A stretch of DNA of 64,000 nt from Planctomicrobium sp051466335 (GTDB lineage Bacteria; Planctomycetota; Planctomycetia; Planctomycetales; Planctomycetaceae): the NCBI RefSeq assembly GCF_051466335.1, contig NZ_CP195793.1:2170001-2234000 (forward strand). Reading direction: 5' to 3'. The translations under genes were made by a program, and so were the position numbers. This document shows, piece after piece, positions 16,195 through 25,013 of this stretch. The notes beneath the pieces were generated by a model that was given only the letters and a program-made list of their open reading frames with translations, had not been told where the DNA came from and searched no databases. Positions within the stretch are counted from its first letter, which is position 1. Each line of letters opens with the position of its first letter.

Positions 16195-17486
16195 ATGCCC
16201 ATTCGTGTCACAGCCATTAAGCGCAGTGGTCGGAAGTGCTTTGAAGCTCGCTGGATTGATCCTGTAACTGGGAAGAAGAAGACTCTCAGTACTGCTGAGG
16301 TACGGCGTCGTGAAGCGGAACGATTTGCATCTGATTTGGAAATGGATCTCAACTCCGAGGATACGGAAGAGAATGCCAAAGAAGCAAAGCCCACAATCCC
16401 GAAAGCGTCCCAGGTGAACTGGGCGAAATTCCGTCTCGACTACGAAGAGATTGTGTACCCAAGCCAAAAGCCAAAGACGCGATCGACTACGACCTCCACG
16501 TTCAATGCGATCGAAAAGCTGATCAATCCGAAGACACCGCGTGACCTTCACGTAGATGCGATCAGGGAGTTCACGAAGGAAGTCCGTAAGCTCCCGGCCA
16601 GAAAAAAAGTAACGAGGGTGAAGATGTTGTAAGGGTCTCGGAGTTCACCGTCGTTCGGCATCTTCGAGAGCTGCGAAAGATTGTGAATTGGGCGATTGAT
16701 AATAATTACATTCCGGAACCGGTTAAGATCCGCGTGCCAACGGCCATCGGAAGGAAGGGTCGCGACATCACCCGGGAGGAACTCGAACGCGTGTTGTCGA
16801 CGACAGACAAGTGTGACTTCCTCGATGATCATCAGCGTGAACCGTACAAGTTCTTCCTCGAAGGGTTGTGGTGGAGCGGATTGCGATTGCAGGAGTCGCT
16901 GCATCTCGATTGGCAAGATGACACGAACCTCTGTGTCGATCTGGACAGGGCGCGACCCGTCTTCCGAATTCAAGCCACGAACGACAAGGGAGGGAAGTAC
17001 CGAATCCTTCCGATGGCTCCGGAGTTTGCACAGCAACTCGCTTTGGTTCCAGAAACGGAACGAGTCGGAGCGGTGTTTAAGTTGCCTGGGAGACGGGGGG
17101 AGGGATACCACTTGGCAGACCGAGTTGGCCACATCGTGTCGATGATCGGCAAGGCGGCGAACGTGAGAGTCTCGGAGCAGGCCGGGCGAGTGAAATTTGC
17201 CAGCGCTCACGACTTGCGAAGAGCGTTTGGAGTTCGATGGGCAGCGTTGGTTCTGCCACCCGCTTTGATGGAACTGATGAGGCATGCTGACATCAACACG
17301 ACGATGAAGTTTTATGTCGGGCAGAACGCGGATCGAACAGCATCTCTCGTGTGGGATGCGTTCGAAAAGAAAACCAATTCTCCCCGGAAACGTGCAGTCG
17401 AAAAGGAATCGGACTCAGATGACGTCGATTTTGGTAACACAGTCAGAGACACTTTTGGTAACACTTTTGGTAACAACGCCACCTGA
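16195..17486 (+). pseudogene. Tyrosine recombinase (integrase), frameshifted
   Basis: The N-terminal frame (16195-16632) holds an arm-type and core-binding region starting MPIRVTAIKRSGRKCFEARW. The catalytic frame runs to 17486 with WWSGLRLQESL (first Arg), NDKGGKYRILPM, SAHDLRRAFGVRW (His-x-x-Arg) and LMRHADINTTMKFYVG (His and catalytic Tyr). The frames join if one A is added to the A7 run at 16602-16608, giving RKKSNEGEDVVRVSEF without a stop. So there is one 1-nt lesion, or slippage, or a sequencing error. All catalytic residues are present. The gene stops 58 bp from tRNA-Arg. Confidence 0.8.
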
Positions 17487-17513
17487 GTGTCACATCTCAA
17501 ATCTCTGATAATG

Positions 17514-17541
17514 AAAAACCCGCTAAATCAGCGGGTTTTTT
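17514..17541 (+). terminator. Rho-independent terminator after the integrase
   Basis: An A/C-rich arm ending CCCGCT pairs with AGCGGG across a 5-nt loop (17525-17529) and is followed by a run of six T. It ends the integrase transcript before the oppositely oriented tRNA gene. Confidence 0.85.
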
Positions 17542-17543
17542 AG

Positions 17544-17617
<74 letters not shown>

Positions 17618-17887
17618 AGACCTCTTATTGGCGGCCGAAACCGTCACGTCGAGACGGGGAGTATGAAGCGTTGTCGTTCGTTTTTCAAGCGCGAGGGGAG
17701 GGGATCGCGATCACAAAAGTGAGTTTTCAACTGAATTTCTGCATTTTCGGGTCGCGACCCCCGTTTCATCCGAAGAGAATTTCGGGTGGCAGTGTGCGTC
17801 TTCGGTGAAATCACCCCAATTTTAAATGTGGTCATTGGGCTGGCGGAGCAATTTGTTTGCGGGTGAGGCGAGTTGTCCGAGGCGAAT

Positions 17888-18838
17888 TCACCCGCAAATT
17901 TTTAAGAGTACTTTCATTTGGTCGCTTTGAGTCGCTTTTGAAAATGCCTCAACGCCGTCCCGGAGTGAGTAACGTGAGGTGATCAATGATTCCACCTCGA
18001 TCTCTCCAGCAGCCAGGGCTTTCAGTGCGGGGAGAAAAGGGCCGCAGCGTGAACCGGTAACGGTAATTTCGTCGATGACAACCGGCGCGAGGTTGGGGCC
18101 GTTATCGCCAGCGACCGTTGTCTTGAGGACGACTGTTCCACGTGGACGTACAATTCGGCAGGCGTGCTGGAATCCTGATGATCGACCCGTACAATCGACA
18201 ACGAGGTCTGAGAATCTCGATTCCTCGATTTCATTCAGCAATGCTGTTCGAATGCCTAATCGACTCAATCTCGCAAGTTTGGACTGATGTTTTCCGATGA
18301 CGAGTGGATCGCACCCAGCTTGTTGCAGGACCTGAGCACACAGGTTTCCCAGTCGTCCATCGCCCAGGATGGCGGTCTTTGGGAATTGCGATAGATCGAG
18401 TTGAGCTGGGATTTGGAATGCTGCCGCAAGTGGTTCGGTAAACACCGCTGCGTCGTCTGTTACGGAGTCGGGGACAAGGTGCAGGTTCTCTTCAGGTAAC
18501 CAGACCCGATCTGCGAATGCCCCGTCATGTTTCAAAATGCCAAGTACAGTTCGGTGGGGGCAGTGCGTCGCGAGTCCGCTTTGGCATCCGTCACATCGCC
18601 CGCAAGCACAATTGATTTCACCGACGACTCGTTTTCCTGCGAACTTGCCCCCTTCTGCAACCCCGACAAATTCGTGTCCAAGCACTCCTCGGAAACCCAT
18701 GTAGCCTTTGACAAGCTGGAGATCTGTCTCGCAGATTCCCGCCTGAAGGACACGAATCGAAATCTGGCCCGCCGCGGGTTGAGGTGTGTAATTGTCACAC
18801 CAGCTAAGCTGGCTTTCAGTGAGAACGAGTGCCTGCAA
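17888..18838 (-). CDS. Zinc-dependent medium-chain alcohol dehydrogenase-like protein
   Basis: This 316-residue protein has the MDR layout. The GroES-like half carries the catalytic zinc site (AGICETDL and GHEFVGVAEG) and the structural-zinc cysteines in CACGRCDGCQSGLATHC. The Rossmann half has TAILGDGRLGNLCAQV, degenerate relative to the usual GxGxxG. It is somewhat short for the family (about 340). It probably oxidises or reduces a small alcohol, sugar or aldehyde with NAD(P). A methyltransferase gene lies 36 bp upstream on the same strand, so the two may form an operon. Confidence 0.85.
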   Translation of the reverse strand: MQALVLTESQLSWCDNYTPQPAAGQISIRVLQAGICETDLQLVKGYMGFRGVLGHEFVGVAEGGKFAGKRVVGEINCACGRCDGCQSGLATHCPHRTVLGILKHDGAFADRVWLPEENLHLVPDSVTDDAAVFTEPLAAAFQIPAQLDLSQFPKTAILGDGRLGNLCAQVLQQAGCDPLVIGKHQSKLARLSRLGIRTALLNEIEESRFSDLVVDCTGRSSGFQHACRIVRPRGTVVLKTTVAGDNGPNLAPVVIDEITVTGSRCGPFLPALKALAAGEIEVESLITSRYSLRDGVEAFSKATQSDQMKVLLKICG

Positions 18839-18874
18839 CGAATTGCTCCGGAGGAGGGCGATGTGGGAGAGTGA

Positions 18875-19654
18875 TTATTTTTTGCGTAGAACGAACACGA
18901 CATCTTCAGTTGTCGGAGTGATCTCAGTAAAGGTGTCGAGTTCGTAGCAGAAGTCGTGAAGAGCAGCGACTTCGAGTTCCGGACAAGTCGAAAGTAGCTT
19001 GTTCATCTGGCTGGCAGTATAGGTGCGGTAGTTCATCTCATCGACAATGCGGAACTGCTTGGTCGGGGTGTAGACATCGATGGTCATCCCCAGCTTTTCG
19101 TTTCGCTTTTTCAAGTCGAGTTCCTTTGACCACATCATGGAGTTCACTTGAAGGTGTCCACGGCGTGCCACCCAGTCCTCGGTTTCAGTACGCTCACCTT
19201 GAGTTGGAGTCAGGTGCAAACCGAGAACGTAAAGTCCACCTTTGGTCAGCGAATTCGCAATGCACTTGAGATGGCTTTCCGCACCTTTCTCTGAATCGAG
19301 GTGGCGGAAACTATTGATTGTATTGAAGGCTGCGTGCACCTTCTTTTTCAGCTTGAAATCAGCCATGTCGCCAATTTGAATACTCGCGGGAAAACCGGCT
19401 TTCTCCAGGCGATCATTGCAGAATTTGACCGCCTTTGGGTTCAGATCGTTCCCTCCAACTTCGTAACCTCCCTGGGCCAGTTTGATTAACAGTCTTCCTG
19501 TGCCACAGGCCGGCTCAAAGACTCTTGAGACATCGCATTTTGCGTATCGATCAAAACACCCGAGGAGAAATTCGTATTCTGCTTTCCAGTCGGAACCGAA
19601 CAGCAAGTCGTAGTATTTGGGGAAGTCGTAAATGCTGGCTTCGGTCTGTTCCAT
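18875..19654 (-). CDS. Class I SAM-dependent methyltransferase
   Basis: The 259-residue protein begins with the family lead-in YDFPKYYDLLFGSDWKAEYEF. SAM motif I is VFEPACGTGRLLIKLA, the acidic residue after beta-2 is in GNDLNPKAV, and motif II/III regions are IGDMADF and LTKGGLYVLGLHL. C-terminal strands (EMNYRTYTASQMNKLL) resemble small-molecule methyltransferases. The acceptor is unknown. It is probably the first gene of a two-gene unit with the zinc dehydrogenase. Confidence 0.85.
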   Translation of the reverse strand: MEQTEASIYDFPKYYDLLFGSDWKAEYEFLLGCFDRYAKCDVSRVFEPACGTGRLLIKLAQGGYEVGGNDLNPKAVKFCNDRLEKAGFPASIQIGDMADFKLKKKVHAAFNTINSFRHLDSEKGAESHLKCIANSLTKGGLYVLGLHLTPTQGERTETEDWVARRGHLQVNSMMWSKELDLKKRNEKLGMTIDVYTPTKQFRIVDEMNYRTYTASQMNKLLSTCPELEVAALHDFCYELDTFTEITPTTEDVVFVLRKK

Positions 19655-19722
19655 GACGTTGCGAGAGCTTTCAATTTGCTGCTAGGAAAGTGTGGATTTC
19701 GTTGAATCAGAATTGGTCGGTT

Positions 19723-21219
19723 CTAATTTGAGCGACCGGCGTTTGGCTGCAAATTGCGAGGTCCGATCAGTTCGCGGGTTTCATCCATCAGTTGTTGCCA
19801 GCTGCCGGTCAAGGTCCGATTGAGTGCTGCTTCTTCTGCCTGGAGTGAGTTTCTGGCGCGTTGCGTGTTGTTATTGAGGGCGTCGAGGTAGGCATTCCCA
19901 ACTCGCGCTTCCAGAGCTGCTTCCTGATCGAAGTCCTTTCGCAGGATTTCAAGCTGGGCACGTGCATCAGCTTCTCTTGTCCGGTCTTTCAGATAGAGCA
20001 GGGCAAGTTGTTCGTGAGCACGTTTTCTCCACAGTGTATCTTCCACGGATGGACGGAACGCAATGACCGCTTTGAAAGCGTCTTCATCATCCAGGCGGAA
20101 CATCGCATACAGATATTGGGATCTTGCGTCCGGCATGACCGGAACGTCGCCAAGTGGGTTGACTGAAGTTTCTGGAATCGTGGCTCGAGATTGCCAGCCG
20201 ATCCCAGCGCTCAGAAGAAACGCAAGGAAGCAGAGTGTCGAAACCCAAAGGCGAGGGTGCTTAAATGACCCTTTTTGAGTCGGCATCGGACCGGAGAGCT
20301 TCACTTCTTCCAGTGATTCTCCCGTCCGGACTGCTTTGGCGAGTTTGCGGACATCATTGACGATCGAGGCGGCGTCCTGATAACGCTGGTCCGGCTTTTT
20401 CGCGATCATTCGATCGACCATTGCACAAACGGCGGGGGGAAGGTCTCCCCTCACTTCAGCAAGATGGATCGGTGACTCGTGAAGATGTTTTACTGCGACG
20501 CTGACTGCATTCTCCCCTTGGAAGGGTGGGAATCCCGCGAGCATGTGATAGCACATGACTCCGAATGAGTAGATGTCGCTTCGCTGGTCGACGGCGTGAC
20601 CGCTGACTTGTTCTGGACTCATATAAAGAGGAGTTCCCATTGTCATCCCCTCTTGGGTGAGGTTCAGTCGTTCTCCTCCTTGAAGCTGCGCGAGTCCGAA
20701 GTCGGCGACTTTTACGTCCCCTTTTCGGTTGAGCATAATGTTCTCGGGCTTGATGTCCCGGTGAACAATTCCTTGCTCCCCCGCAGCCTGCAGAGCTGCT
20801 GCCACTTGCCGCATGATCATGAGGGCAACGGACAATTCGAGCGGACCACGTTTGACCAGCAGGGATTTCAACGTTTGTCCGTGAACGTATTCCTGGGCAA
20901 TAAAGTGCTGCCCCTTTTCGCAGCCGACGGTGTAAACCTGCACGATGTTGGGATGGTTCAGCCCTGCAGCGGCTTTACCTTCTGTCTGGAATCGCTTGAT
21001 GTAGTTTTCATCTTCCATCAGCTCCGGGCGCAAGAGTTTGATGGCGACGTTCCGTTTGAGGGTCGTCTGCTCTGCGAGCCAGACATCCGCCATCCCTCCC
21101 TTGCCAAGACGGCGCAAGAGTTTGAATTCCCCGAGTTCCTGTCCAGCCAGCCGTGTTGAATGCGACTCCTGCGGAGGAGGATTGTTGTTCATTTCGGTTT
21201 CTTCATCTTGACCACTCAT
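19723..21219 (-). CDS. Membrane-anchored PknB-like Ser/Thr protein kinase
   Basis: Starting at ATG 21219 gives 498 residues. The kinase domain is complete: P-loop GKGGMADV (40-46), VAIKLL with K61, HRDIKPEN with D155, DFG at 173-175, GTPLYMSPEQ and SDIYSFGVMCYHMLAG. A proline- and lysine-containing linker leads to one TM helix (about 324-341), then a roughly 150-residue extracytoplasmic region with TPR-like helical character (AHEQLALLYLKDRTREADARAQLEIL). It probably senses an external cue and phosphorylates cytoplasmic proteins. Planctomycetes carry many such kinases; no substrate is indicated by neighbours. Confidence 0.92.
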   Translation of the reverse strand: MSGQDEETEMNNNPPPQESHSTRLAGQELGEFKLLRRLGKGGMADVWLAEQTTLKRNVAIKLLRPELMEDENYIKRFQTEGKAAAGLNHPNIVQVYTVGCEKGQHFIAQEYVHGQTLKSLLVKRGPLELSVALMIMRQVAAALQAAGEQGIVHRDIKPENIMLNRKGDVKVADFGLAQLQGGERLNLTQEGMTMGTPLYMSPEQVSGHAVDQRSDIYSFGVMCYHMLAGFPPFQGENAVSVAVKHLHESPIHLAEVRGDLPPAVCAMVDRMIAKKPDQRYQDAASIVNDVRKLAKAVRTGESLEEVKLSGPMPTQKGSFKHPRLWVSTLCFLAFLLSAGIGWQSRATIPETSVNPLGDVPVMPDARSQYLYAMFRLDDEDAFKAVIAFRPSVEDTLWRKRAHEQLALLYLKDRTREADARAQLEILRKDFDQEAALEARVGNAYLDALNNNTQRARNSLQAEEAALNRTLTGSWQQLMDETRELIGPRNLQPNAGRSN

Positions 21220-21627
21220 GCAAGTCGTCCTCGGAGTTCTCCAAAATTGCATACAACAATCGGCGATCTACTTTTTCGGAGAACTCCTTTTTTGTATGGA
21301 GACGAATGTGTCCACCAAAAAAGCGGGAATGTTCTGCACGGGGGAGGTGAGCTCGCCTGACTACAAAGAACCGGAGCATCTCGATGGAGTCTGGGTTGGC
21401 AGGGGCCGATAGACCACACGCAAGAGGCACCTTTTTTTCTATCATGGCACAAATCATTCGAGGCTGCAAAGTCTTTAGGAAAAGCAGCTTCAGCCGGTTG
21501 TAATGCGGATTCTCGCAGGCCGTTGCAGTTGAATTTGAGGGCAACTCCGGATACCCTGTTCGTTTCCAAATTGTGGAATGACACGCAATAGTGGCTGTAA
21601 CGCATTGCCACTCAAGGAGTTAATAAG

Positions 21628-21756
21628 ATGGTTCTCCGTCCTCGTACGAAGTTCAAAATTCAACGCAAAGAAAAACGCTGCGGAAAATGCAACGCGTTGA
21701 TTCCGAAAAAAGGTAAGAAAGTTCGTTGCAAGCGCTGCTCAAAGGCTGTTGCGTAA
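21628..21756 (+). CDS. 42-residue zinc-ribbon mini-protein
   Basis: ATG 21628 is preceded by a strong AAGGAG at 21614-21619. The product is very basic and has two paired cysteine motifs, CGKC and CKRC, separated by a Lys/Gly-rich linker, which suggests one bound zinc. Size and charge resemble small ribosomal or RNA-binding proteins, but it does not match L36 or other ribosomal proteins I know. It stands alone between the kinase gene and the phosphorylase gene. Confidence 0.7.
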   Translation: MVLRPRTKFKIQRKEKRCGKCNALIPKKGKKVRCKRCSKAVA

Positions 21757-22073
21757 TGTGATGCAGGTGGCCGTCTGGTTACCTGCAAGTTGCATTGTGC
21801 CGGCTTTCGGTGAGAGAACCTGACTCCTCGGGTCTTGTCGCTGGAGTCAGTTGGGTTGTGCGCGGTGTCGTTTTTGACTGGTGCGTCGATCGCTTCGAAT
21901 TTGGAAAAATGATTGAGATTTCGGCTCGAATTCATCCCAGAAAATGAATTTGGTTTGCCCGAAATCTTTTTTCATTTGATCTCTGTTGTTTTCAGCGGTG
22001 GCAATGTTTCGTCCACCTGATGGCTACCAAGCGTGGCGATTGAATTCAGTCGCCCAAACCGGAGAGATGAGTC

Positions 22074-22910
22074 GTGCTGGATCTTGCTCAGAAAATCGCT
22101 GAAGCTGTTGAAGTGATCCGTTCAAAGTGGGACAAGACACCGCATGCGGGGATCATTCTGGGAACCGGACTGGGAGGTCTGGTGAACGAGATTCAGGTGG
22201 AAGCGGAGTTTGAATACGATTCGATTCCGCACTTCCTGAAATCCACTGCCACCAGCCATCGTGGCCGTTTGGTTTGTGGCACGCTTGATGGCGTTCCCGT
22301 GGTCGCTATGGAAGGCCGCCATCATATGTACGAGGGGTATCCCCTCAAGTTACTCACGTTGCCGGTACGTATTTTCAAGGCTCTGGGCGCAAGCCTGATG
22401 GTGGTTTCCGGTGCGGTGGGAGGCATGAATCCGCTTCATCGCTGTGGTGATATCATCGTTATTGATGACCACATCAATCTGATGGGGGACAATCCACTGA
22501 TCGGGGTGAACGACGATCAGCTTGGCCCCCGGTTTCCAGACATGTGTGCACCTTATGACCATGAACTGGGCGAAGTTGCACTGGAAATCGCTCGCAAAGC
22601 AAACTTCCGTGCACATCGCGGAGTGCTGGTCGCTGTTTCAGGGCCTAACCTCGAAACTCGTGCGGAGTACCGTTTCCTGCGACAGATCGGTGCAGACATC
22701 GTCGGAATGTCGACGGTTCCAGAAGTGATTGTTGCTGTTCACGCCGGTCTGCGAACCGTGGGACTCTCTGTCATTACAGACATGTGTCTCGCTGATTCCC
22801 TCAAACCAGCGGTGGTCGCAGAAATCATCGAAACAGCTAAGCAGGCCGAACCAAACTTGCGTGCTCTGGTTCGAGGAATCCTGACTCAGGATTATCAGAA
22901 ATCAACCTAA
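22074..22910 (+). CDS. Purine nucleoside phosphorylase (PNP/MTAP family)
   Basis: GTG 22074 follows GGAGAG at the right distance. The 278-residue enzyme has the phosphate-site opening GIILGTGLGGLVNEI, the family signature TSHRGRLVCGTL...VVAMEGRHHMYEGY, VSGAVGGMN, and the purine-site segments SGPNLETRAEYR and MSTVPEVIVA. It splits purine nucleosides with phosphate to free base and ribose 1-phosphate. The residue after VIT is Asp (D236). Human PNP has Asn243 there, which favours 6-oxopurines, and MTAP has Asp220, which favours 6-aminopurines. Specificity may therefore include adenosine-type substrates. Confidence 0.92.
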   Translation: MLDLAQKIAEAVEVIRSKWDKTPHAGIILGTGLGGLVNEIQVEAEFEYDSIPHFLKSTATSHRGRLVCGTLDGVPVVAMEGRHHMYEGYPLKLLTLPVRIFKALGASLMVVSGAVGGMNPLHRCGDIIVIDDHINLMGDNPLIGVNDDQLGPRFPDMCAPYDHELGEVALEIARKANFRAHRGVLVAVSGPNLETRAEYRFLRQIGADIVGMSTVPEVIVAVHAGLRTVGLSVITDMCLADSLKPAVVAEIIETAKQAEPNLRALVRGILTQDYQKST

Positions 22911-23222
22911 TCGGTGACCTGAAACTGGTCGCCGTTTTGGCCCAATAGAGTTGAGTGCTTTGCGAGGTGGTTCGACCAGGTCGGATCACCTCATTTTTTT
23001 ATTGAAATCGCCCGCACTGATGCAATTGCGTCTGTGAGCGTTGACGATCCCCACCGGGGGCTTATTGTGGAGTGGACGGGGTGAGAGTTTTTCGCTCAGA
23101 TCCCCTGTCTCCAGCGAGCAGTGGTGCGAGGGTGGGAGCGTTGTACTGATTCCCTCTGGAGTTTCAGAGTCTGAGGAAAAACGTTTCGCGAGATATCGTC
23201 CAACGATTGAGGCACGCAGAGG
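22911..23222. other. Intergenic, nothing recognised
   Basis: These 312 bp lie between the phosphorylase and the metallo-hydrolase. No clear terminator, promoter pair or short gene was recognised. Confidence 0.4.
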
Positions 23223-23978
23223 ATGAAAATTGAACTGCTGGGAACGGGAGGGTACTACGCGAATGCCAGAAGGCAGACAGCTTGTATTCTCTTTCCCGAG
23301 CATGGAATCGTTCTGGACGCCGGAAGCGCGCTCTATCGGTTCTCGCAACGCTGCTCGGCAAAGCAGATTCATCTCTTTTTGACACATCCTCATCACGATC
23401 ACATTTCCGGGCTCCCATTTCTGTTGGTGCCGGTGCTTCAGAAAACATTGGAGAATGTGACTCTTTACGCAAACGATTACACCCATAAAGCGATCAAAGA
23501 CCATCTGTTTTCAGAAGCGGTGTTTCCGGTTCCGGTTCCTTACAAGCCGGAAGTGCTCACTGATCATGGGGGAATGCGTCTAACTCCAGGCGTCAGTGTT
23601 CGCTGGCAACCGCTTCCGAGCCATCCTGGAGGATCTGTTGCTTATCGATTCGAAATTGAAGAGGCAGGCCGAAGTTATTCAATCGCGTATGTGACGGATA
23701 CAACGGTTGATGGTTCATACACAGATTTTATCCGAGGTTCTGATCTGCTGATTCATGAGTGCTACTTTGGCGATGAAAACCAGCATTTTGCAGAGATGAC
23801 TGGCCATAGCCATACCTCAGCCGTGGGCGAGATCGCAAAGGAAGCTGGAGTTCAGCGTCTGATCGTGGTTCATATTGACCCGAATTCAGAGAGCGATGAC
23901 GTCGTTGACCTGCCGCTGTTACAGTCGATTTTTCCCCAATCCATCATTGGAACTGATGGGTTCGTTATGGAGCTGTAA
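23223..23978 (+). CDS. Metallo-beta-lactamase-fold hydrolase (RNase Z-like group)
   Basis: This 251-residue protein has the metal motifs of the fold: FLTHPHHDHISGLPF (HxHxDH), HPGGSVAYRFE, VTDTT (bridging Asp), the GHSHTSAVGEIA His region and a late VVHIDP His. It lacks the exosite arm and extra length of true RNase Z. A role in hydrolysing a small phosphodiester, cyclic nucleotide or similar substrate is possible. ATG 23223 follows an AGAGG. It stands alone. Confidence 0.85.
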   Translation: MKIELLGTGGYYANARRQTACILFPEHGIVLDAGSALYRFSQRCSAKQIHLFLTHPHHDHISGLPFLLVPVLQKTLENVTLYANDYTHKAIKDHLFSEAVFPVPVPYKPEVLTDHGGMRLTPGVSVRWQPLPSHPGGSVAYRFEIEEAGRSYSIAYVTDTTVDGSYTDFIRGSDLLIHECYFGDENQHFAEMTGHSHTSAVGEIAKEAGVQRLIVVHIDPNSESDDVVDLPLLQSIFPQSIIGTDGFVMEL

Positions 23979-24053
23979 TCGCTGCAATTTTGAAAGATGG
24001 TGCTCCTGATTCGTTAAGGGCGTTTGCGCGATTTCGGTAGAGGGTTTGCAAGC

Positions 24054-24101
24054 CTCTTGATTCTGCCGAATGTCTTTTGATTCTACCGAGGGTCTTTTCG
24101 A
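24054..24101 (+). repeat. Tandem 20-bp repeat before the cytochrome start
   Basis: CTCTTGATTCTGCCGAATGT (24054-24073) is followed directly by CTTTTGATTCTACCGAGGGT (24074-24093), 16 of 20 matching, and by a partial third unit CTTTTC. The array runs into the ATG at 24102 and contains the likely ribosome-binding GAGGG, so it may affect translation or bind a regulator. Confidence 0.6.
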
Positions 24102-24893
24102 ATGAAGTTATTTCCTCTAAGAACTTCGCTGCTGATTATGGCTTTCGGTTCTCTTGTTTGCGGGTGGAGCTTTCTCGCAGTTGGTCAGGAAGACAAAGAC
24201 TCCGGCGATGCAGTTCGAAGCGATCCAGAGGGAGAACTTGCCAGGATGATTCAACTGGGGGAAGAGATTGTCAGGAAGACGACATCGCACGAACTTTCTC
24301 GGGCCTACTCAGGGAATGCACTCAATTGTACTTCGTGTCATCTAGACGAAGGGAGGCACCCAACAGCAGCCCCATTCATTGGAGTCGCCACTGCGTACCC
24401 GGCTTGGTCTCCACGAGAGAAGAAAGTGATCACTCTCGAAGAGCGATCGCGGAATTGCTTCATGAGAAGTATGAATGGAACCGCGCCTCCATTGGGAAGC
24501 GACGTTCTCACAGCGATTACGGCCTACATCACATCGCTTTCGGAGGGGGAGCCGATTCGGATGAATCCAGTTGCTCCCCTTGGGCCAAATGCGGTTCCAG
24601 CGTTGTCGATTGATCCCCGAAAGGCAGATCCGAAGCGAGGAGGGCTTCTCTATGCTGGGCAATGCGGGCACTGCCACGGCGATCAGGGAGAAGGGACTGA
24701 GGATGGGCCCCCAGTCTGGGGGGATCGATCATTCAACGATGGCGCAGGTCTTGCGAAAGTCGAAAAGCTGGCGGCGTGGATCCGTGTTGCAATGCCATTG
24801 GATGACACTCATCTCACGGAGCAAGAAGCGTTGGACGTCGCTGCATTTATCAATTCACATTCCCGGCCCAGATTCACTCTGCCAAAAGAGTAG
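24102..24893 (+). CDS. Dihaem c-type cytochrome resembling thiosulfate dehydrogenase TsdA
   Basis: This 263-residue exported protein has a signal segment (residues 1-27), then two cytochrome c domains with CTSCH (76-80) and CGHCH (188-192). The first domain matches the TsdA pattern: GNALNCTSCHLDEGRHPTA, then an ...SRNCFMRSMNG block. In characterised TsdA a conserved Cys in that block ligates the active-site haem; here it is C119. TsdA oxidises thiosulfate to tetrathionate, or the reverse, in the periplasm. The match is to the family pattern, and several dihaem cytochromes share parts of it. A strong terminator follows. Confidence 0.8.
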   Translation: MKLFPLRTSLLIMAFGSLVCGWSFLAVGQEDKDSGDAVRSDPEGELARMIQLGEEIVRKTTSHELSRAYSGNALNCTSCHLDEGRHPTAAPFIGVATAYPAWSPREKKVITLEERSRNCFMRSMNGTAPPLGSDVLTAITAYITSLSEGEPIRMNPVAPLGPNAVPALSIDPRKADPKRGGLLYAGQCGHCHGDQGEGTEDGPPVWGDRSFNDGAGLAKVEKLAAWIRVAMPLDDTHLTEQEALDVAAFINSHSRPRFTLPKE

Positions 24894-24936
24894 GGGGGAT
24901 GTGTTTGAGTACTGCTGTAGAGAACAGCTCAAATAA

Positions 24937-24965
24937 AAAACGCCCCGCGAAAATCGGGGCGTTTT
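24937..24965. terminator. Bidirectional terminator
   Basis: The stem AAAACGCCCCG (24937-24947) pairs with CGGGGCGTTTT (24955-24965) across a 7-nt loop, with A and T tracts on both sides. It serves both the cytochrome gene (plus) and the fabF-ended lipid operon (minus). Confidence 0.9.
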
Positions 24966-25013
24966 GCGTGATTTCGAATTCCGACCGGAACTCCGGGCTC
25001 TCACAAATCCGTT

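Noticed and set aside
15619..16551. 310-codon minus-strand open frame
   Set aside because: It lies antisense to the excisionase-like and integrase genes, which have clear motifs and start signals; no family features were seen.
1..17500. Distal copy of the tRNA-Arg 3' end (left att site)
   Set aside because: Looked for by eye and not found; absence is not proof because imperfect repeats would be missed.
20596..21159. 187-codon plus-strand open frame
   Set aside because: Antisense shadow of the kinase domain, whose catalytic motifs are all on the minus strand.
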